64,000 bases of DNA from Pelagibacterales bacterium SAG-MED15 (GCA_014654065.1 JACWDM010000001.1:216059-280058); one strand, 5' to 3'. Counted from the first letter of the stretch, positions 19,980 to 30,649 are shown. Numbers and translations are program-made. Notes: generated from the letters alone by a model not told the origin.

Positions 19980-21206
19980 TTGATTAAAAAAAATCTATTA
20001 AACATTACCTTATCATTATTATTATCATTTTCGATAATTTATTTATCCTTGAGTAATTCTTGGAGTTTTTTTTGGAACTCTTTATCTATTCCCGCTCAAG
20101 AACCTTTCTCTGATCTTAAAGCACACATTTACTTTTACAACTGCTTCATAAAAGGAATAAATATTTATACTCAGCCATGTGAATTAATACCTTTAGGTAA
20201 TGCGAATATATCCACACATCCAGAAATCTGGCTTAAAATTGTTCATTTTTTAAATTTGAATAATTCTGTAGTTTATAATATTTTTATTTTGACCATATTA
20301 ACAATCTATTTCTTCAGTTTAATTAAAATTTATTCAAACTCTATTAGCCTTAAAAGTAAAATATTTTTTTTTATATTTTTTTTATCAACAACAAATTTTA
20401 TTTTATTAGAAAGGTTTGCTACAGATATTTTTATATTTATTTTAATTTTTTTTATTTTAAATTTTAATAATAAAATTATAAAAGGTTTTTTAATATTTAT
20501 TGGTATTTTGTTAAAATATTATCCTATATTTTTAACTAGTATTTTTTTAAAAAATAAAAAATACTTATTTTTTTTTTCATCATTTTTCATTTTATTTGTT
20601 TTTTTTATTTATTTAGATCAACTAAAATTAGTTAATAATAATATTTTAGAAGTAGCATTAATAGTTGCTTATGGAGTAAGATCTATCACAAAAGCTATTT
20701 ATCATTTATCTATAGAGTATAACTTCTTAATAAATGAATCTAATTACAGTTTTTTTAAAAATGTTACGATTATAATTTTCATAATTTATTCATTGTTATT
20801 AATATTTTTGGGTTTTTTAAGACCACAAAAATTTGAAATTAGTTTAAATGATCAATTATCAAATTATTTTATTGCTGGCTCCTCTATATACATAGGAACA
20901 TTTATATTTGGATCAAATTTTGATTATAGATTAATTTTTTTAATTTTTACAATTCCTTATCTAATGAGTTTAAAAAATGAGTTAATTAAAAATATTTTAA
21001 TCATTTGTTATTTTATAAGTTTAAATAGTTTTTTAATACAACATAGTGAATATTTTGTTTCCTCTGATGTTTTACATTGGATATATTTTTTAAAAGCATT
21101 CATAGTATATCTTTGTAAATTTTTAGTTTTTACATTACTTTGTTTTTTGATAGGTTCTCACATTAAAAATATTAATTTTTTCAAACTTAATGACCAAAAA
21201 AAATAA
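19980..21206 (+). CDS. Polytopic membrane protein, GT87/DUF2029-like glycosyltransferase
   Basis: TTG-start ORF with many TM segments, 'GILLKYYPIFLTSIFLKNKK' typical of DUF2029/GT-C proteins. Confidence 0.6.
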   Translation: MIKKNLLNITLSLLLSFSIIYLSLSNSWSFFWNSLSIPAQEPFSDLKAHIYFYNCFIKGINIYTQPCELIPLGNANISTHPEIWLKIVHFLNLNNSVVYNIFILTILTIYFFSLIKIYSNSISLKSKIFFFIFFLSTTNFILLERFATDIFIFILIFFILNFNNKIIKGFLIFIGILLKYYPIFLTSIFLKNKKYLFFFSSFFILFVFFIYLDQLKLVNNNILEVALIVAYGVRSITKAIYHLSIEYNFLINESNYSFFKNVTIIIFIIYSLLLIFLGFLRPQKFEISLNDQLSNYFIAGSSIYIGTFIFGSNFDYRLIFLIFTIPYLMSLKNELIKNILIICYFISLNSFLIQHSEYFVSSDVLHWIYFLKAFIVYLCKFLVFTLLCFLIGSHIKNINFFKLNDQKK

Positions 21207-21867
21207 AATTAAATTTTCATATTCTAATTTCAAAAAATATGAGGACTATCAATATAAAGGCTTAATCGGTAGTTTGATGAAATATGATCATCGCGATCTA
21301 GAGAAAACTTTGCCTAAAAAAAAATATTCAAATGTTTTAGAGATAGGACCTGGTTTTCATTCACACATAGATTATGTTAAGCACGATTATAAAAATTATT
21401 ACATATTAGAACAAGAGAAAGACAAATTAAATTTTCATAAAAAAAGGAAGAATAATAAAATTAAACTTTCAACATACAAAAAAAATAAAATGCCATACAA
21501 AAATAATTTTTTTGACAGGATTATTATGTGTCACGTATATGAGCATGTAGACAAACCTGAAGATTTTATATTAGAAGCAATGTCTAAACTTAAAAAGGGT
21601 GGTGTTTTTTCAATTGCACTACCAACAGACCCAGGTTTCCTTTGGAGAATGGGTAGGCTATTCAGTAAAATCTTTTTTGTTAAGAAAAAACAAAATATAA
21701 CAATAAAAAAATATGATTACATAAACGCATTAGATCATGTGAATAGTATTTTCTCCTTGTACAGTATTATTAATTATTTTTATGATAAAAAAATAGAGCG
21801 ATACCTTCCATTTAGAATTAAAGCATTTGACTTAAATTTATTCTACAACGTTCATATAATAAAATAG
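21190..21867 (+). CDS. Class I SAM-dependent methyltransferase
   Basis: 'NVLEIGPGFHSHIDYV', 'FFDRIIMCHVYEHVDKPEDFILEAMSKLKKGG'. Confidence 0.85.
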   Translation: MTKKNKIKFSYSNFKKYEDYQYKGLIGSLMKYDHRDLEKTLPKKKYSNVLEIGPGFHSHIDYVKHDYKNYYILEQEKDKLNFHKKRKNNKIKLSTYKKNKMPYKNNFFDRIIMCHVYEHVDKPEDFILEAMSKLKKGGVFSIALPTDPGFLWRMGRLFSKIFFVKKKQNITIKKYDYINALDHVNSIFSLYSIINYFYDKKIERYLPFRIKAFDLNLFYNVHIIK

Positions 21868-22839
21868 TCACTTATTTTTAAAATTAATTATTTCATTTAT
21901 TAAAAAATGTATTCTCAAAGCATTTTCAAAATTTGGTCTTCCATTATTTCTATTTACAATACTATTTTTAAATGAAACTAAGTTTCTATAAGTAGGTTTT
22001 AATCTAAAATCGTAATTAATTTCTTTAGGTTTAAAAAGAATTTTTTTATTTTTTAATAATAAAAACTGATCAAATAAATTGTTCATTTTTGTAAATAAAC
22101 AATAATTACCCTTGTCACAGTGAAATATTATTTTATGATAAGGTTTTGATTTGTTAGCTTGACCTATTGTTCTAAAATTTAAACTCACTTTTGTTTTTTT
22201 ATCTTTGGTTAATAATTCGGTTTTTAACTCAAATTTATTTTTTGAATTTTTTAACTTTGAGTCATATATTTCAAGTATTCCAAAAAAATCTTCTAAATAA
22301 AATAATATATGACATATATAATTAAAAAAATTTCCCCCTCCTTTTGTGTGATCGTCTTTCCATTTTGATCTACCTTGTTGTGGAATTTTGATTGACCAAT
22401 TAACTTTTACTTTTTTGACTTTTATTTTTGGTAAATACTTTATTTTAAATATTCTAAATGCCTCTATATGTCTAAATTCATAATTTACAAAATTAACTAG
22501 CCTTTTATTTTGTAGTTTTTTGCATAACATAGTTATATTTTTGATATTAGTACTAACTGGTTTATCGCAAAAAATATGCTTGTTTTTTTTTATTGCAAAT
22601 TCAATTATTTTTCTATGTGTTAAAGGAGGAGATGAAATAAATATAGCATCAATTTTTTTATCTGAAATAAGATTTTTCCAATTTTTATAAATTTTTATTT
22701 TTTCAGATATAAATCTATTTGATTTTTTTTTTACAGAAAATCCCATTACTCTGAAGTCCTTAATATTCTTTAAGGCTCTATAAATAACTTTATATCCAAA
22801 ATTTCCTCCAATTATTCCAATATTAATTTTCTTATTCAT
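21868..22839 (-). CDS. Gfo/Idh/MocA family oxidoreductase
   Basis: 'INIGIIGGNFGYKVIYRAL', 'IFISSPPLTHRKIIEFAIKKNKHIFCDKPVSTNIKN'. Confidence 0.9.
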   Translation of the reverse strand: MNKKINIGIIGGNFGYKVIYRALKNIKDFRVMGFSVKKKSNRFISEKIKIYKNWKNLISDKKIDAIFISSPPLTHRKIIEFAIKKNKHIFCDKPVSTNIKNITMLCKKLQNKRLVNFVNYEFRHIEAFRIFKIKYLPKIKVKKVKVNWSIKIPQQGRSKWKDDHTKGGGNFFNYICHILFYLEDFFGILEIYDSKLKNSKNKFELKTELLTKDKKTKVSLNFRTIGQANKSKPYHKIIFHCDKGNYCLFTKMNNLFDQFLLLKNKKILFKPKEINYDFRLKPTYRNLVSFKNSIVNRNNGRPNFENALRIHFLINEIINFKNK

Positions 22840-23537
22840 TTTTTTTTAATGCTTATAAAAAAAATATAAAAGTACCAAGGTAAATAGTAAGGTATCGTGA
22901 GATATTTAAACTTACTTTTACCACTAGTTCGCACCGGCCATTTTTCTGGTAATTCTGTAATTTTAAAATTTTTACCATAAGCTTTGGCTAATAACTCAAT
23001 ACTAAATGTGAAACCTTTTTTTGATCGAATTGGAAATTTTTCGATTATATTTTTAGAAAATAATCTAAAGCCATTAGTCGCATCTTTTGTAGGTAACGTT
23101 GTTAAATTAGATAAAGTAAAACACACACTTTTAACTATTAGTCTCTTTAAAAATGGTGCTCCTTTATAACTACCACCTTCTTTAAACCTACTCGCGCAAA
23201 CAATATCAAAACCTTCTTTATATTTTTCATACATTTTATTAATTAATTCAAAATTTACATGATCATCTGCTGGATATAATAATGATGCGTCTGCTTGAAT
23301 ATTTTCAAATCCAGTTTTAATAGCACCATTAAACCCTACATACTTGTTTTTTAAACACACTACATTTTTTTCTTTAACATTTTCTTTTACAACATTGACT
23401 GTAGGATCATCTTCATAATCATAAATTACCAGTAATCTAAAATTTATTTTTAATCTTTTAAAAATTTCGTTTATGGTTTTTAAAATATTACCTTCTTCTC
23501 TAAAAACAGGCACTATAATGTCTAAATCGTAATTCAT
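22836..23537 (-). CDS. Glycosyltransferase family 2
   Basis: 'LDIIVPVFREEGNILKTINEIF', 'LLYPADDHVNFELINKM'. Confidence 0.9.
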   Translation of the reverse strand: MNYDLDIIVPVFREEGNILKTINEIFKRLKINFRLLVIYDYEDDPTVNVVKENVKEKNVVCLKNKYVGFNGAIKTGFENIQADASLLYPADDHVNFELINKMYEKYKEGFDIVCASRFKEGGSYKGAPFLKRLIVKSVCFTLSNLTTLPTKDATNGFRLFSKNIIEKFPIRSKKGFTFSIELLAKAYGKNFKITELPEKWPVRTSGKSKFKYLTIPYYLPWYFYIFFISIKKK

Positions 23538-23593
23538 TTAATATTTTAAAACTTGTTATTATCTAATATAAGAGTATTTATTATTCAATAAAT

Positions 23594-24850
23594 ATGACAA
23601 TATTAGATGCTAAACCTGGAATAATTCAAAAATGCCAGATTTGTAATTCAAAAAATATATATGAAATTTTAGATTTAGGCCATTCTGGTTTGTGTGACAG
23701 TTTACTGACAAAAAAAGATATAAATAGTCCTGAAAAAAGTTACCCTTTAAAACTTTTAAGATGTAAAAAATGTCATTTGCTTCAACTTAATTTTGTAGTT
23801 GATAATAAAGAAGTATTTCATCTGGATTATCCTTATAAAAGTGGTATTACAAAAACACTTAAAGATTTATTACATAGCACAAGCAGATATTGTGTAAACA
23901 ATTTTAAATTTTCACATAAACCGCTAGTTATAGATATAGGATCAAATGATGGAACTTTACTTGAGGGTTTTAAAAAACATGATTTTAAAGTTTTAGGTGT
24001 TGAGCCCACAAATATTGCAAAACTTGCAAATAAAAAGGGAATTAAAACAATTCAGAAATACTTTGATAAAAGTACAGAAAATTATATTAAAAAGAATTTT
24101 AAAAAAGCAGAAATTATAACAGGTACAAATATTTTTGCACATATAAATAAACTAAATACTTTAATGAAAGGTGTTAAAAATTTACTTGATTCAAAAAATG
24201 GTATTTTTGTTACCGAGTCACATTATGCCGTAAATATTTTAGATGAAATGCAATTTGATTCTATTTATCACGAACACTTAAGATTTTATTTACTTAAACC
24301 TATCATATTGCTTTTAAAGAAATATGGATTTAAAGTTATAGACGCTGTTAAAATACCTAATTACGCAGGCTCAATAAGAGTAACAGCAACATTGAATAAA
24401 AATATTAAACCAAAACCAAGTGTTCTCAAAATTTTAAATGAGGAAAAAAGAAGAGGTTTTTATAATTCTAAAAAATATGACCAATATGGAAGAAAAGTAG
24501 AAAAAATTAAGAAAGATTTAAATAGGATGTTATGGAAGATGAAACTCAAAAATAAGAGAATAGTAGGTGTTGGTTGCCCAGGTAGAAGTATAACCTTATT
24601 AGCTTACTGCAACATTACTAATCAGCTAATTGATTATATTGCAGAGCAAAACAGCTCTTTAAAGCTTAATATGTTTACACCCACGACTCATATTAAAGTA
24701 ATCGACGAAAAATATATGATAAAAAAACAACCAGACTATGCTCTTGTCTTATCTTGGCATTATGGAAAAAATGTAATGAATAATCTTAAAAAAAAAGGTT
24801 TTAAAGGAAAGTTTATAATGCCTTTACCCAAACCTAGAATTGTTAATTAA
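23594..24850 (+). CDS. C-methyltransferase-type SAM methyltransferase (Zn-binding N-term, Methyltransf_13/14-like)
   Basis: 'CQICNSKNIYEILDLGHSGLCDSLL', 'LRCKKCHLLQL', 'VIDIGSNDGTLLEGF', 'VGVGCPGRSITLLAYCN'. Confidence 0.88.
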   Translation: MTILDAKPGIIQKCQICNSKNIYEILDLGHSGLCDSLLTKKDINSPEKSYPLKLLRCKKCHLLQLNFVVDNKEVFHLDYPYKSGITKTLKDLLHSTSRYCVNNFKFSHKPLVIDIGSNDGTLLEGFKKHDFKVLGVEPTNIAKLANKKGIKTIQKYFDKSTENYIKKNFKKAEIITGTNIFAHINKLNTLMKGVKNLLDSKNGIFVTESHYAVNILDEMQFDSIYHEHLRFYLLKPIILLLKKYGFKVIDAVKIPNYAGSIRVTATLNKNIKPKPSVLKILNEEKRRGFYNSKKYDQYGRKVEKIKKDLNRMLWKMKLKNKRIVGVGCPGRSITLLAYCNITNQLIDYIAEQNSSLKLNMFTPTTHIKVIDEKYMIKKQPDYALVLSWHYGKNVMNNLKKKGFKGKFIMPLPKPRIVN

Positions 24851-25619
24851 TTCTTGCTTTTACAGATCCTAGTTTTTGAATATTACCAATAAATGTGCCC
24901 TTGCTGTTTATAGGCACCACACCCACAGTTGACCCCGTAAACACATAAAAATTTTTATTTAAATTGATTTTGTCTTTGATCAATTTATTAAGTACAAATT
25001 TAAGAGAATTAATTGGATTTATATATACCGATTTAGTATTTCCATCTACAATTTGGCTATTGTTTTTATTTCTAATATTGGTTTTTAAATTTTGAATATT
25101 AATTTTTTTAAACTTAATCTTTTTTCCAACTAAGAATTTCACATTTGCTCCAAAATCACTGCATAAATCTCCAAATGATTTGATCCCTTTTTTTCTTTGT
25201 CTATAACCAACAACTTCAATGCATGGACCCATATGAGTAATAAATTTTCTTATATTAACTTTTGTAACTTTACCTTTGAACTTAAAAAATTCTTTTTTAA
25301 TTAAATAAAAAACTTCTAGCTCTATTCCTAGAGTAGATTTATTTATCTTTACTTTTTTTCCACTTTTTAAAAAATTTCTTTTATAAACTGAGGCATAAAA
25401 AGGTTCTTTTTCTTTTAATTTTTTCATTACAGGAATACCTGTGCCACCTGCTTTAAAACCAATTACTTCAACTTTTATTTTACTTTCACATAATTTTCTA
25501 AATTTATCTGCATTGATTAACCGCTTGGTATACTTAAGTGGCAAAGGGGATATAATTTTATTTTTTAAAAAAGCATCAACCAATCTGTTGCTTAGTATTT
25601 CTAAAGTTTTTTTTTTCAT
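24843..25619 (-). CDS. 2-keto-4-pentenoate hydratase / FAH-superfamily protein (MhpD-like)
   Basis: 'YFVFTGSTVGVVPINSKGTF'-like C-terminus and 'GIELEVFYLI' metal-site context. Confidence 0.6.
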   Translation of the reverse strand: MKKKTLEILSNRLVDAFLKNKIISPLPLKYTKRLINADKFRKLCESKIKVEVIGFKAGGTGIPVMKKLKEKEPFYASVYKRNFLKSGKKVKINKSTLGIELEVFYLIKKEFFKFKGKVTKVNIRKFITHMGPCIEVVGYRQRKKGIKSFGDLCSDFGANVKFLVGKKIKFKKINIQNLKTNIRNKNNSQIVDGNTKSVYINPINSLKFVLNKLIKDKINLNKNFYVFTGSTVGVVPINSKGTFIGNIQKLGSVKARIN

Positions 25620-26425
25620 TAATTAATATTTAATACTGTAGCTGGATCTAATCGAACGTCAAACCAATTTAGTCTAACATCAAGATGAGGTCCAGTCGAT
25701 CTTCCACTAGAACCAACAGTTCCTATTATATCACCTTGTTTTACGATATCACCTTTTTCAACAAATATTTTATCCATATGCATATATAGTGTCGAAATAC
25801 CGTGCCCATGATCAAAGATTAGTGTTGCACCTGTAAAATATAAATCATTTTCAGCCAGTGTAACTACTCCACTTGCCATAGCTTTTATTGGTGTACCAAG
25901 ATCCCCCACAAAATCTACACCATAATGGGGCCATCGTGGTTTACCATTTAAAATTCTTTGACTGCCATATACACCAGTTATTATCGCGTTATCTAATGGT
26001 AAAATGAATTTATCTTTAAAAAAAATTAAATTACTATTTGTTGCTCTGGCTTTTCCTATTAATTTATTTTCATTTTTAATTCTTTCGTAAACTTCCTTAG
26101 GAGGAGTAACTTTTTTTTTGGGTAATCCATCTATCCTTTGGATATTATATTCTCTTTTTAAAACTTTTTTTATTATTTTCGTGTTTTCACCATTTAAATT
26201 TTTTATTATTATTATATCATTTTTTCTATCTCTACCTAAACCAAAAACAAAAAAACCATTTTTGGTAACTTTAACTATTTTTTTATCAATTGTAATTTTT
26301 GCATCAGGATCGGTTTTTCCCAAAATGAAGTGTCCTTGAATAAACTTACCTTTAAACTCTAAAGTAAAAGCATTAGTAGTAAAAAAAATAAAAACTAATA
26401 GAAATTTGATTATCTTGCTGTCCAT
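25619..26425 (-). CDS. M23 family metallopeptidase
   Basis: 'RWPHYGVDFVGDLGTPIKAMASGVV', 'LIFDHGHGISTLYMHMDKI', 'SSGRSTGPHLDVRLNW'; signal peptide. Confidence 0.93.
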   Translation of the reverse strand: MDSKIIKFLLVFIFFTTNAFTLEFKGKFIQGHFILGKTDPDAKITIDKKIVKVTKNGFFVFGLGRDRKNDIIIIKNLNGENTKIIKKVLKREYNIQRIDGLPKKKVTPPKEVYERIKNENKLIGKARATNSNLIFFKDKFILPLDNAIITGVYGSQRILNGKPRWPHYGVDFVGDLGTPIKAMASGVVTLAENDLYFTGATLIFDHGHGISTLYMHMDKIFVEKGDIVKQGDIIGTVGSSGRSTGPHLDVRLNWFDVRLDPATVLNIN

Positions 26426-27177
26426 CCACCATCAACTAATAAAGATGTTCCACTAATCATTGAGGCAGCGTCTGAAGCTAAAAAAACTGCTGCACTAGCT
26501 ACATCTGAAAGTTCTGCAAACCTACCAAGGGGAATATTACCCAAAACTTCTTTTTTAAATTTTTTACTTTTTAAAAACACTTTCGTCATTGGTGTAACCA
26601 CGAAAGTAGGGCACACTGTATTTACTCTAATGTTATATTTTGCAAGATCGATAGACATACCTTTGGTAAGTCCTTCTAAGCCAAATTTAGTCATGTTATA
26701 AACACTTCTTATTGGACCTCCTACATGGCCCATTTGCGACGACATATTTATAATCGCTCCCCCGATTTTTTTTCTATTTTTAAGTTTAATCATTTTTAAT
26801 GTACATAGCTGAGCAAGGTTAAATGCAGCGACTGTGTTTACTTTAACCAAATATTCCATATTCTTTGTTTTCACTTTGGTAAAATGTTCAGGGATATTAT
26901 TTCCAGCGTTATTAATTAATATATCTATTCTGGGTTGCTTATTAATGATATTTTTTAGATTATTATAATTAGTAATATCACACACAAAAGCTTTACATTT
27001 AACTTTAAATTTTTTTATTTTTCTTGAGACTTCATCAAGATCTTTTTTAGTTCTGCTTATTATTATTAAATTACAGCCAGCTTCCGCTAAAGCAATTGCA
27101 CAAGCTCTTCCAAGACCTTTTCCTGCCCCAGATACTAAAGCTATTTTATTCTTTAAATTATATTTTTTTAAATACAT
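26410..27177 (-). CDS. SDR family oxidoreductase
   Basis: 'ALVSGAGKGLGRACAIALAEAG', 'ILINNAGNNIPE', 'YNMTKFGLEGLTKG'. Confidence 0.92.
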   Translation of the reverse strand: MYLKKYNLKNKIALVSGAGKGLGRACAIALAEAGCNLIIISRTKKDLDEVSRKIKKFKVKCKAFVCDITNYNNLKNIINKQPRIDILINNAGNNIPEHFTKVKTKNMEYLVKVNTVAAFNLAQLCTLKMIKLKNRKKIGGAIINMSSQMGHVGGPIRSVYNMTKFGLEGLTKGMSIDLAKYNIRVNTVCPTFVVTPMTKVFLKSKKFKKEVLGNIPLGRFAELSDVASAAVFLASDAASMISGTSLLVDGGWTAR

Positions 27178-27178
27178 T

Positions 27179-27757
27179 CTATATCAATATCTTCAAATCA
27201 GTATAAATCAAATCAATAGCAACAGCTAGTATTGCAAAAAGACCTAGCCAGCTAATCCACTTATATTTTTTTATCAATTTTGAAATTAATGTTGCCGCTG
27301 TAGCCATTAGAGCTATTGATAAAATAAGTCCAAATACTAATAAAAAATAATGGTCCTTAGCTGCACCTGCAACTCCAAGTACATTATCTAAACTCATTGT
27401 AAAGTCTGCAATCAATATAGTCCAAATTGCTTTGATAAAATTTGACTTATCAACGTCTATCTTATTATTTTCATCGATCTTATTTTTAATTACATCAGTA
27501 TATAATTTATAAACAATATAAAGTAAGGCCAAACCTCCAATTAATCTTAGCCCTTTTATTTGCAACAAATATGCCGTAGCAAGAGTTAACAATATTCTAA
27601 GCACTACCGCTAAACTTATTCCCCAAAAAATAATTTTTTTTCTTTGGTCTGCAGGGAATTGTGAAGCAACCATTCCAATAATTATTGCATTATCGCCTGC
27701 AAGAACTAGATCTATAAATATTATTTGAATAAAGATTGTTATTTCTTCAGCTGACAT
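27179..27757 (-). CDS. TerC family membrane protein
   Basis: 'FIQIIFIDLVLAGDNAIIIGMVA', 'ILIADFTMSLDNVLGVAGA'. Confidence 0.92.
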   Translation of the reverse strand: MSAEEITIFIQIIFIDLVLAGDNAIIIGMVASQFPADQRKKIIFWGISLAVVLRILLTLATAYLLQIKGLRLIGGLALLYIVYKLYTDVIKNKIDENNKIDVDKSNFIKAIWTILIADFTMSLDNVLGVAGAAKDHYFLLVFGLILSIALMATAATLISKLIKKYKWISWLGLFAILAVAIDLIYTDLKILI

Positions 27758-29349
27758 TAACTATTCAATATCATATCAGAACCCTTTTCAGCAATCATAA
27801 TAGCAGGTGCATTTGTATTACCCGAGGTAATATTTGGCATGATTGATGCATCTATTACTCTTAAACTTTTAATACCATGAACCTTAAGTTGATCGGATAC
27901 AACAGATTGATTGTCCTCTCCCATTTTACAGGTTCCAACAGGATGAAATATAGTTTGAGTAAAATGGCTTCCAGCTTTTACTAATTCTTCATTATCTTGA
28001 ATACTAATACCTGGTCTAAATTCTTCAGGTTCAAATTTCTTAAACTCTTTGGTTTCTAAAACAATTTTTCTTATTAATCTTAGTCCATCAGCTGCAACTT
28101 TCCTATCTTCATCTGTTGAAAGATAATTCATTTTAATTTTTGGTTTATCCCTACTATCATTACTCACGATATTTATTTCACCACGACTTGTAGGTCTTAT
28201 ATTTGCAACAGTAGGAGTGAATGCCTCAAAATCATGCAATTTAGACCCACCCAATTTATCAGTACTTATTGGCTGTACATGAAATTGTAGATTTGGTGTT
28301 TCTCTTGTTGGATCACTTTTTGCAAAACCACATAATTGACTAGCTCCCATTGTCATTGGACCTTTTCGTAAAAAAACATATTCTAAACCAATTAACAATT
28401 TTCCAAATACACTATTAATTTTTCTATTTAATGTTTTGACATTTTTAACCTTATAGACTGGCCTAAACATCAAATGATCTTGTAGATTTTTTCCAACACC
28501 TTTAAGTTCATTTATTGTATTAATTCCTAAGTCCTTTAATTTTTGGCTATCTCCTATACCAGATGTTTGTAAAATTTGAGGACTCCCAATTGATCCGGCA
28601 CTAAGAATAATTTCTTTATTTGCTTTTACAGTAAAGCTGTTGTTTCCTTTATAATAAGTAACACTCACAGCCTTTTTATTCTCAAAATTAATTTTTTGAA
28701 CATGACAATGCGTTTCAATCTTAAGATTTTTATCTTTTTTTACAGGGTTGAGATAACCAACAGCAGCGCTACATCTTAAGCCATTTCTTTCTGTTACTTG
28801 AAAATAACCACAACCAAAATTATTTCCTTTATTAAAATCATTTGTTTTTGGAATTCCAACTTCTTCTGCAGCATTCATAAAACTATCAAGAATATCAAGT
28901 TTAATTCTTTGATCTGATACAGAAAGTGGGCCATTTATACCATGATGCTCACTCTTTCCTCTTTCTTGATTTTCAGATTTAATAAAGTATGGAAGAACAT
29001 CATTCCAACTCCAACCTTTATTACCAAGTTGTCTCCATAAATTATAATCATCTTCTTGACCTCTAATATAAAGTAAACCGTTTATGGATGAGCTCCCACC
29101 TAAAGTTTTACCTCTTGGATATGGAATTGATCTATTTTCCATTGAGGCATCAGGCTCGGTATTATAACACCAATCTGTTTTTGGATTGTGCATGGTTTTG
29201 TAGTATCCAACAGGAATATGTATCCATGGATAACTATCATTTCCACCAGCCTCAATTAAAAGAACTTTATATTTTCCAGAATTAATTATTCTATTTGTTA
29301 AAACACAACCAGCAGAACCAGCTCCAATAATTATATAATCAAAATCCAT
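27757..29349 (-). CDS. GMC family oxidoreductase (choline dehydrogenase-like)
   Basis: 'YIIIGAGSAGCVLTNRI', 'YPRGKTLGGSSSINGLLYIRG', 'FHPVGTCKMGEDNQSVV...ASIMPNITSGNTNAPAIMIAEKG'. Confidence 0.93.
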   Translation of the reverse strand: MDFDYIIIGAGSAGCVLTNRIINSGKYKVLLIEAGGNDSYPWIHIPVGYYKTMHNPKTDWCYNTEPDASMENRSIPYPRGKTLGGSSSINGLLYIRGQEDDYNLWRQLGNKGWSWNDVLPYFIKSENQERGKSEHHGINGPLSVSDQRIKLDILDSFMNAAEEVGIPKTNDFNKGNNFGCGYFQVTERNGLRCSAAVGYLNPVKKDKNLKIETHCHVQKINFENKKAVSVTYYKGNNSFTVKANKEIILSAGSIGSPQILQTSGIGDSQKLKDLGINTINELKGVGKNLQDHLMFRPVYKVKNVKTLNRKINSVFGKLLIGLEYVFLRKGPMTMGASQLCGFAKSDPTRETPNLQFHVQPISTDKLGGSKLHDFEAFTPTVANIRPTSRGEINIVSNDSRDKPKIKMNYLSTDEDRKVAADGLRLIRKIVLETKEFKKFEPEEFRPGISIQDNEELVKAGSHFTQTIFHPVGTCKMGEDNQSVVSDQLKVHGIKSLRVIDASIMPNITSGNTNAPAIMIAEKGSDMILNS

Positions 29350-29490
29350 TTTCCCAATAACTTATCAAAATATTTTTTTTTTATGATTTATGTGCTTTAT
29401 TTAACAGCATTTAACTAGATTTGTAACTTGTCAATTATGTATTTTTTTGACAGGATATACGTATTTTAAATTAACTATAAGGGGATAATA

Positions 29491-30582
29491 ATGAAAAAAA
29501 TCATTTCACTTATGTTTGCTGCGTTTTTAGTTCTTGGATTTATATCCAATGCTAACGCTAAAACATTAAAATGTCAGACTGTCCTTAACACTAAAGCTGA
29601 TGAAGTTAAGATGTTAAAAGACTTTACTGACACCGTAACAACACTTACTAGCGGATCTTTAAAATTTGAAATTTTACCAGCAGGAGCTGTTGTTGGTGTT
29701 AAAGAAACTTTAGATGCTGTTGATAAAGGACTTATCGACTGTGGTTTTGCTTGGACACACTATTGGTCAGGTGATCACCCAGCAGCTATGCTATTTGGTT
29801 CACCAGTAGCTGGTGGTGGAGTTGGTATTGATAACTTAGCATTTCTATCATGGTTTCAATATGGTGGTGGTAAAGAGTTATATGATCAACTTTGGAAAGA
29901 GATGGGAAGAGACATAAAAGGATTTATGTTACAACCAGTTGGACCTGAGGCTTTAGGTTGGTTTCCAAAACCAATTAAAGACATGGCTGACTTTAGAAAA
30001 TATAAATTCAGAACTCCTCCAGGAATTCCTGGACAAACTTACAAAGACATTGGTATAGCATCTGTTGCTATGGGCGGTGGAGATATTCTACCAGCTTTAG
30101 AAGCGGGTACAATTGATGCTGCAGAGTGGTGTTGTCCAAAACCAGACATGGTGTTTGGTTTCCAAAAAGTATTAAAACATTACTATCTACAAGGTTTACA
30201 CCAAGTAGTGGTAAATGCTGACTTTTATATTACTGGAAAAACATATGAAGCAATGAGTGATCATGAGAAGAAGTCTCTTGAGGTTGCAGCTAATGCATCA
30301 CTAGCTAAATCTTTAAGTTACAGAATCTATGAAAACGGAAAAGCTTTACAACAACTAACTACAAAGCACGGTGTAATTCTAGAAGATACTCCATCTGACT
30401 ACTTTGTTGAGTATATGGCTGCCGCAAAAGCAACTTTAAATAAAAATGCAGAGAAAAATGCATTTTTCAAAAAAGTATATGACTCGATGAAAGAGTTTGC
30501 TGATGTAGCTGTTCCTTTCTGGAGTGGTGCTCAAATGTCTAATGCGAAGCTAGGAATGGCTCACGCAGCAACATTAAAGTAA
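29491..30582 (+). CDS. dctP: TRAP transporter substrate-binding protein DctP
   Basis: Signal peptide; 'IKDMADFRKYKFRTPPGIPGQTYKDIG...GGGDILPALEAGTIDAAEWCCP'. Confidence 0.93.
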   Translation: MKKIISLMFAAFLVLGFISNANAKTLKCQTVLNTKADEVKMLKDFTDTVTTLTSGSLKFEILPAGAVVGVKETLDAVDKGLIDCGFAWTHYWSGDHPAAMLFGSPVAGGGVGIDNLAFLSWFQYGGGKELYDQLWKEMGRDIKGFMLQPVGPEALGWFPKPIKDMADFRKYKFRTPPGIPGQTYKDIGIASVAMGGGDILPALEAGTIDAAEWCCPKPDMVFGFQKVLKHYYLQGLHQVVVNADFYITGKTYEAMSDHEKKSLEVAANASLAKSLSYRIYENGKALQQLTTKHGVILEDTPSDYFVEYMAAAKATLNKNAEKNAFFKKVYDSMKEFADVAVPFWSGAQMSNAKLGMAHAATLK

Positions 30583-30603
30583 TCAGAAATAAATCTTAAC
30601 TTA

Positions 30604-30638
30604 TTAGAGCGGACTTGAAAGTCCGCTCTAATTTTTTT
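30604..30638 (+). terminator. Intercistronic hairpin plus U-tract between dctP and dctQ
   Basis: TTAGAGCGGACT-TGAA-AGTCCGCTCTAA (12-bp perfect stem) followed by TTTTTTT. Confidence 0.85.
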
Positions 30639-30649
30639 AATAGAAATTT

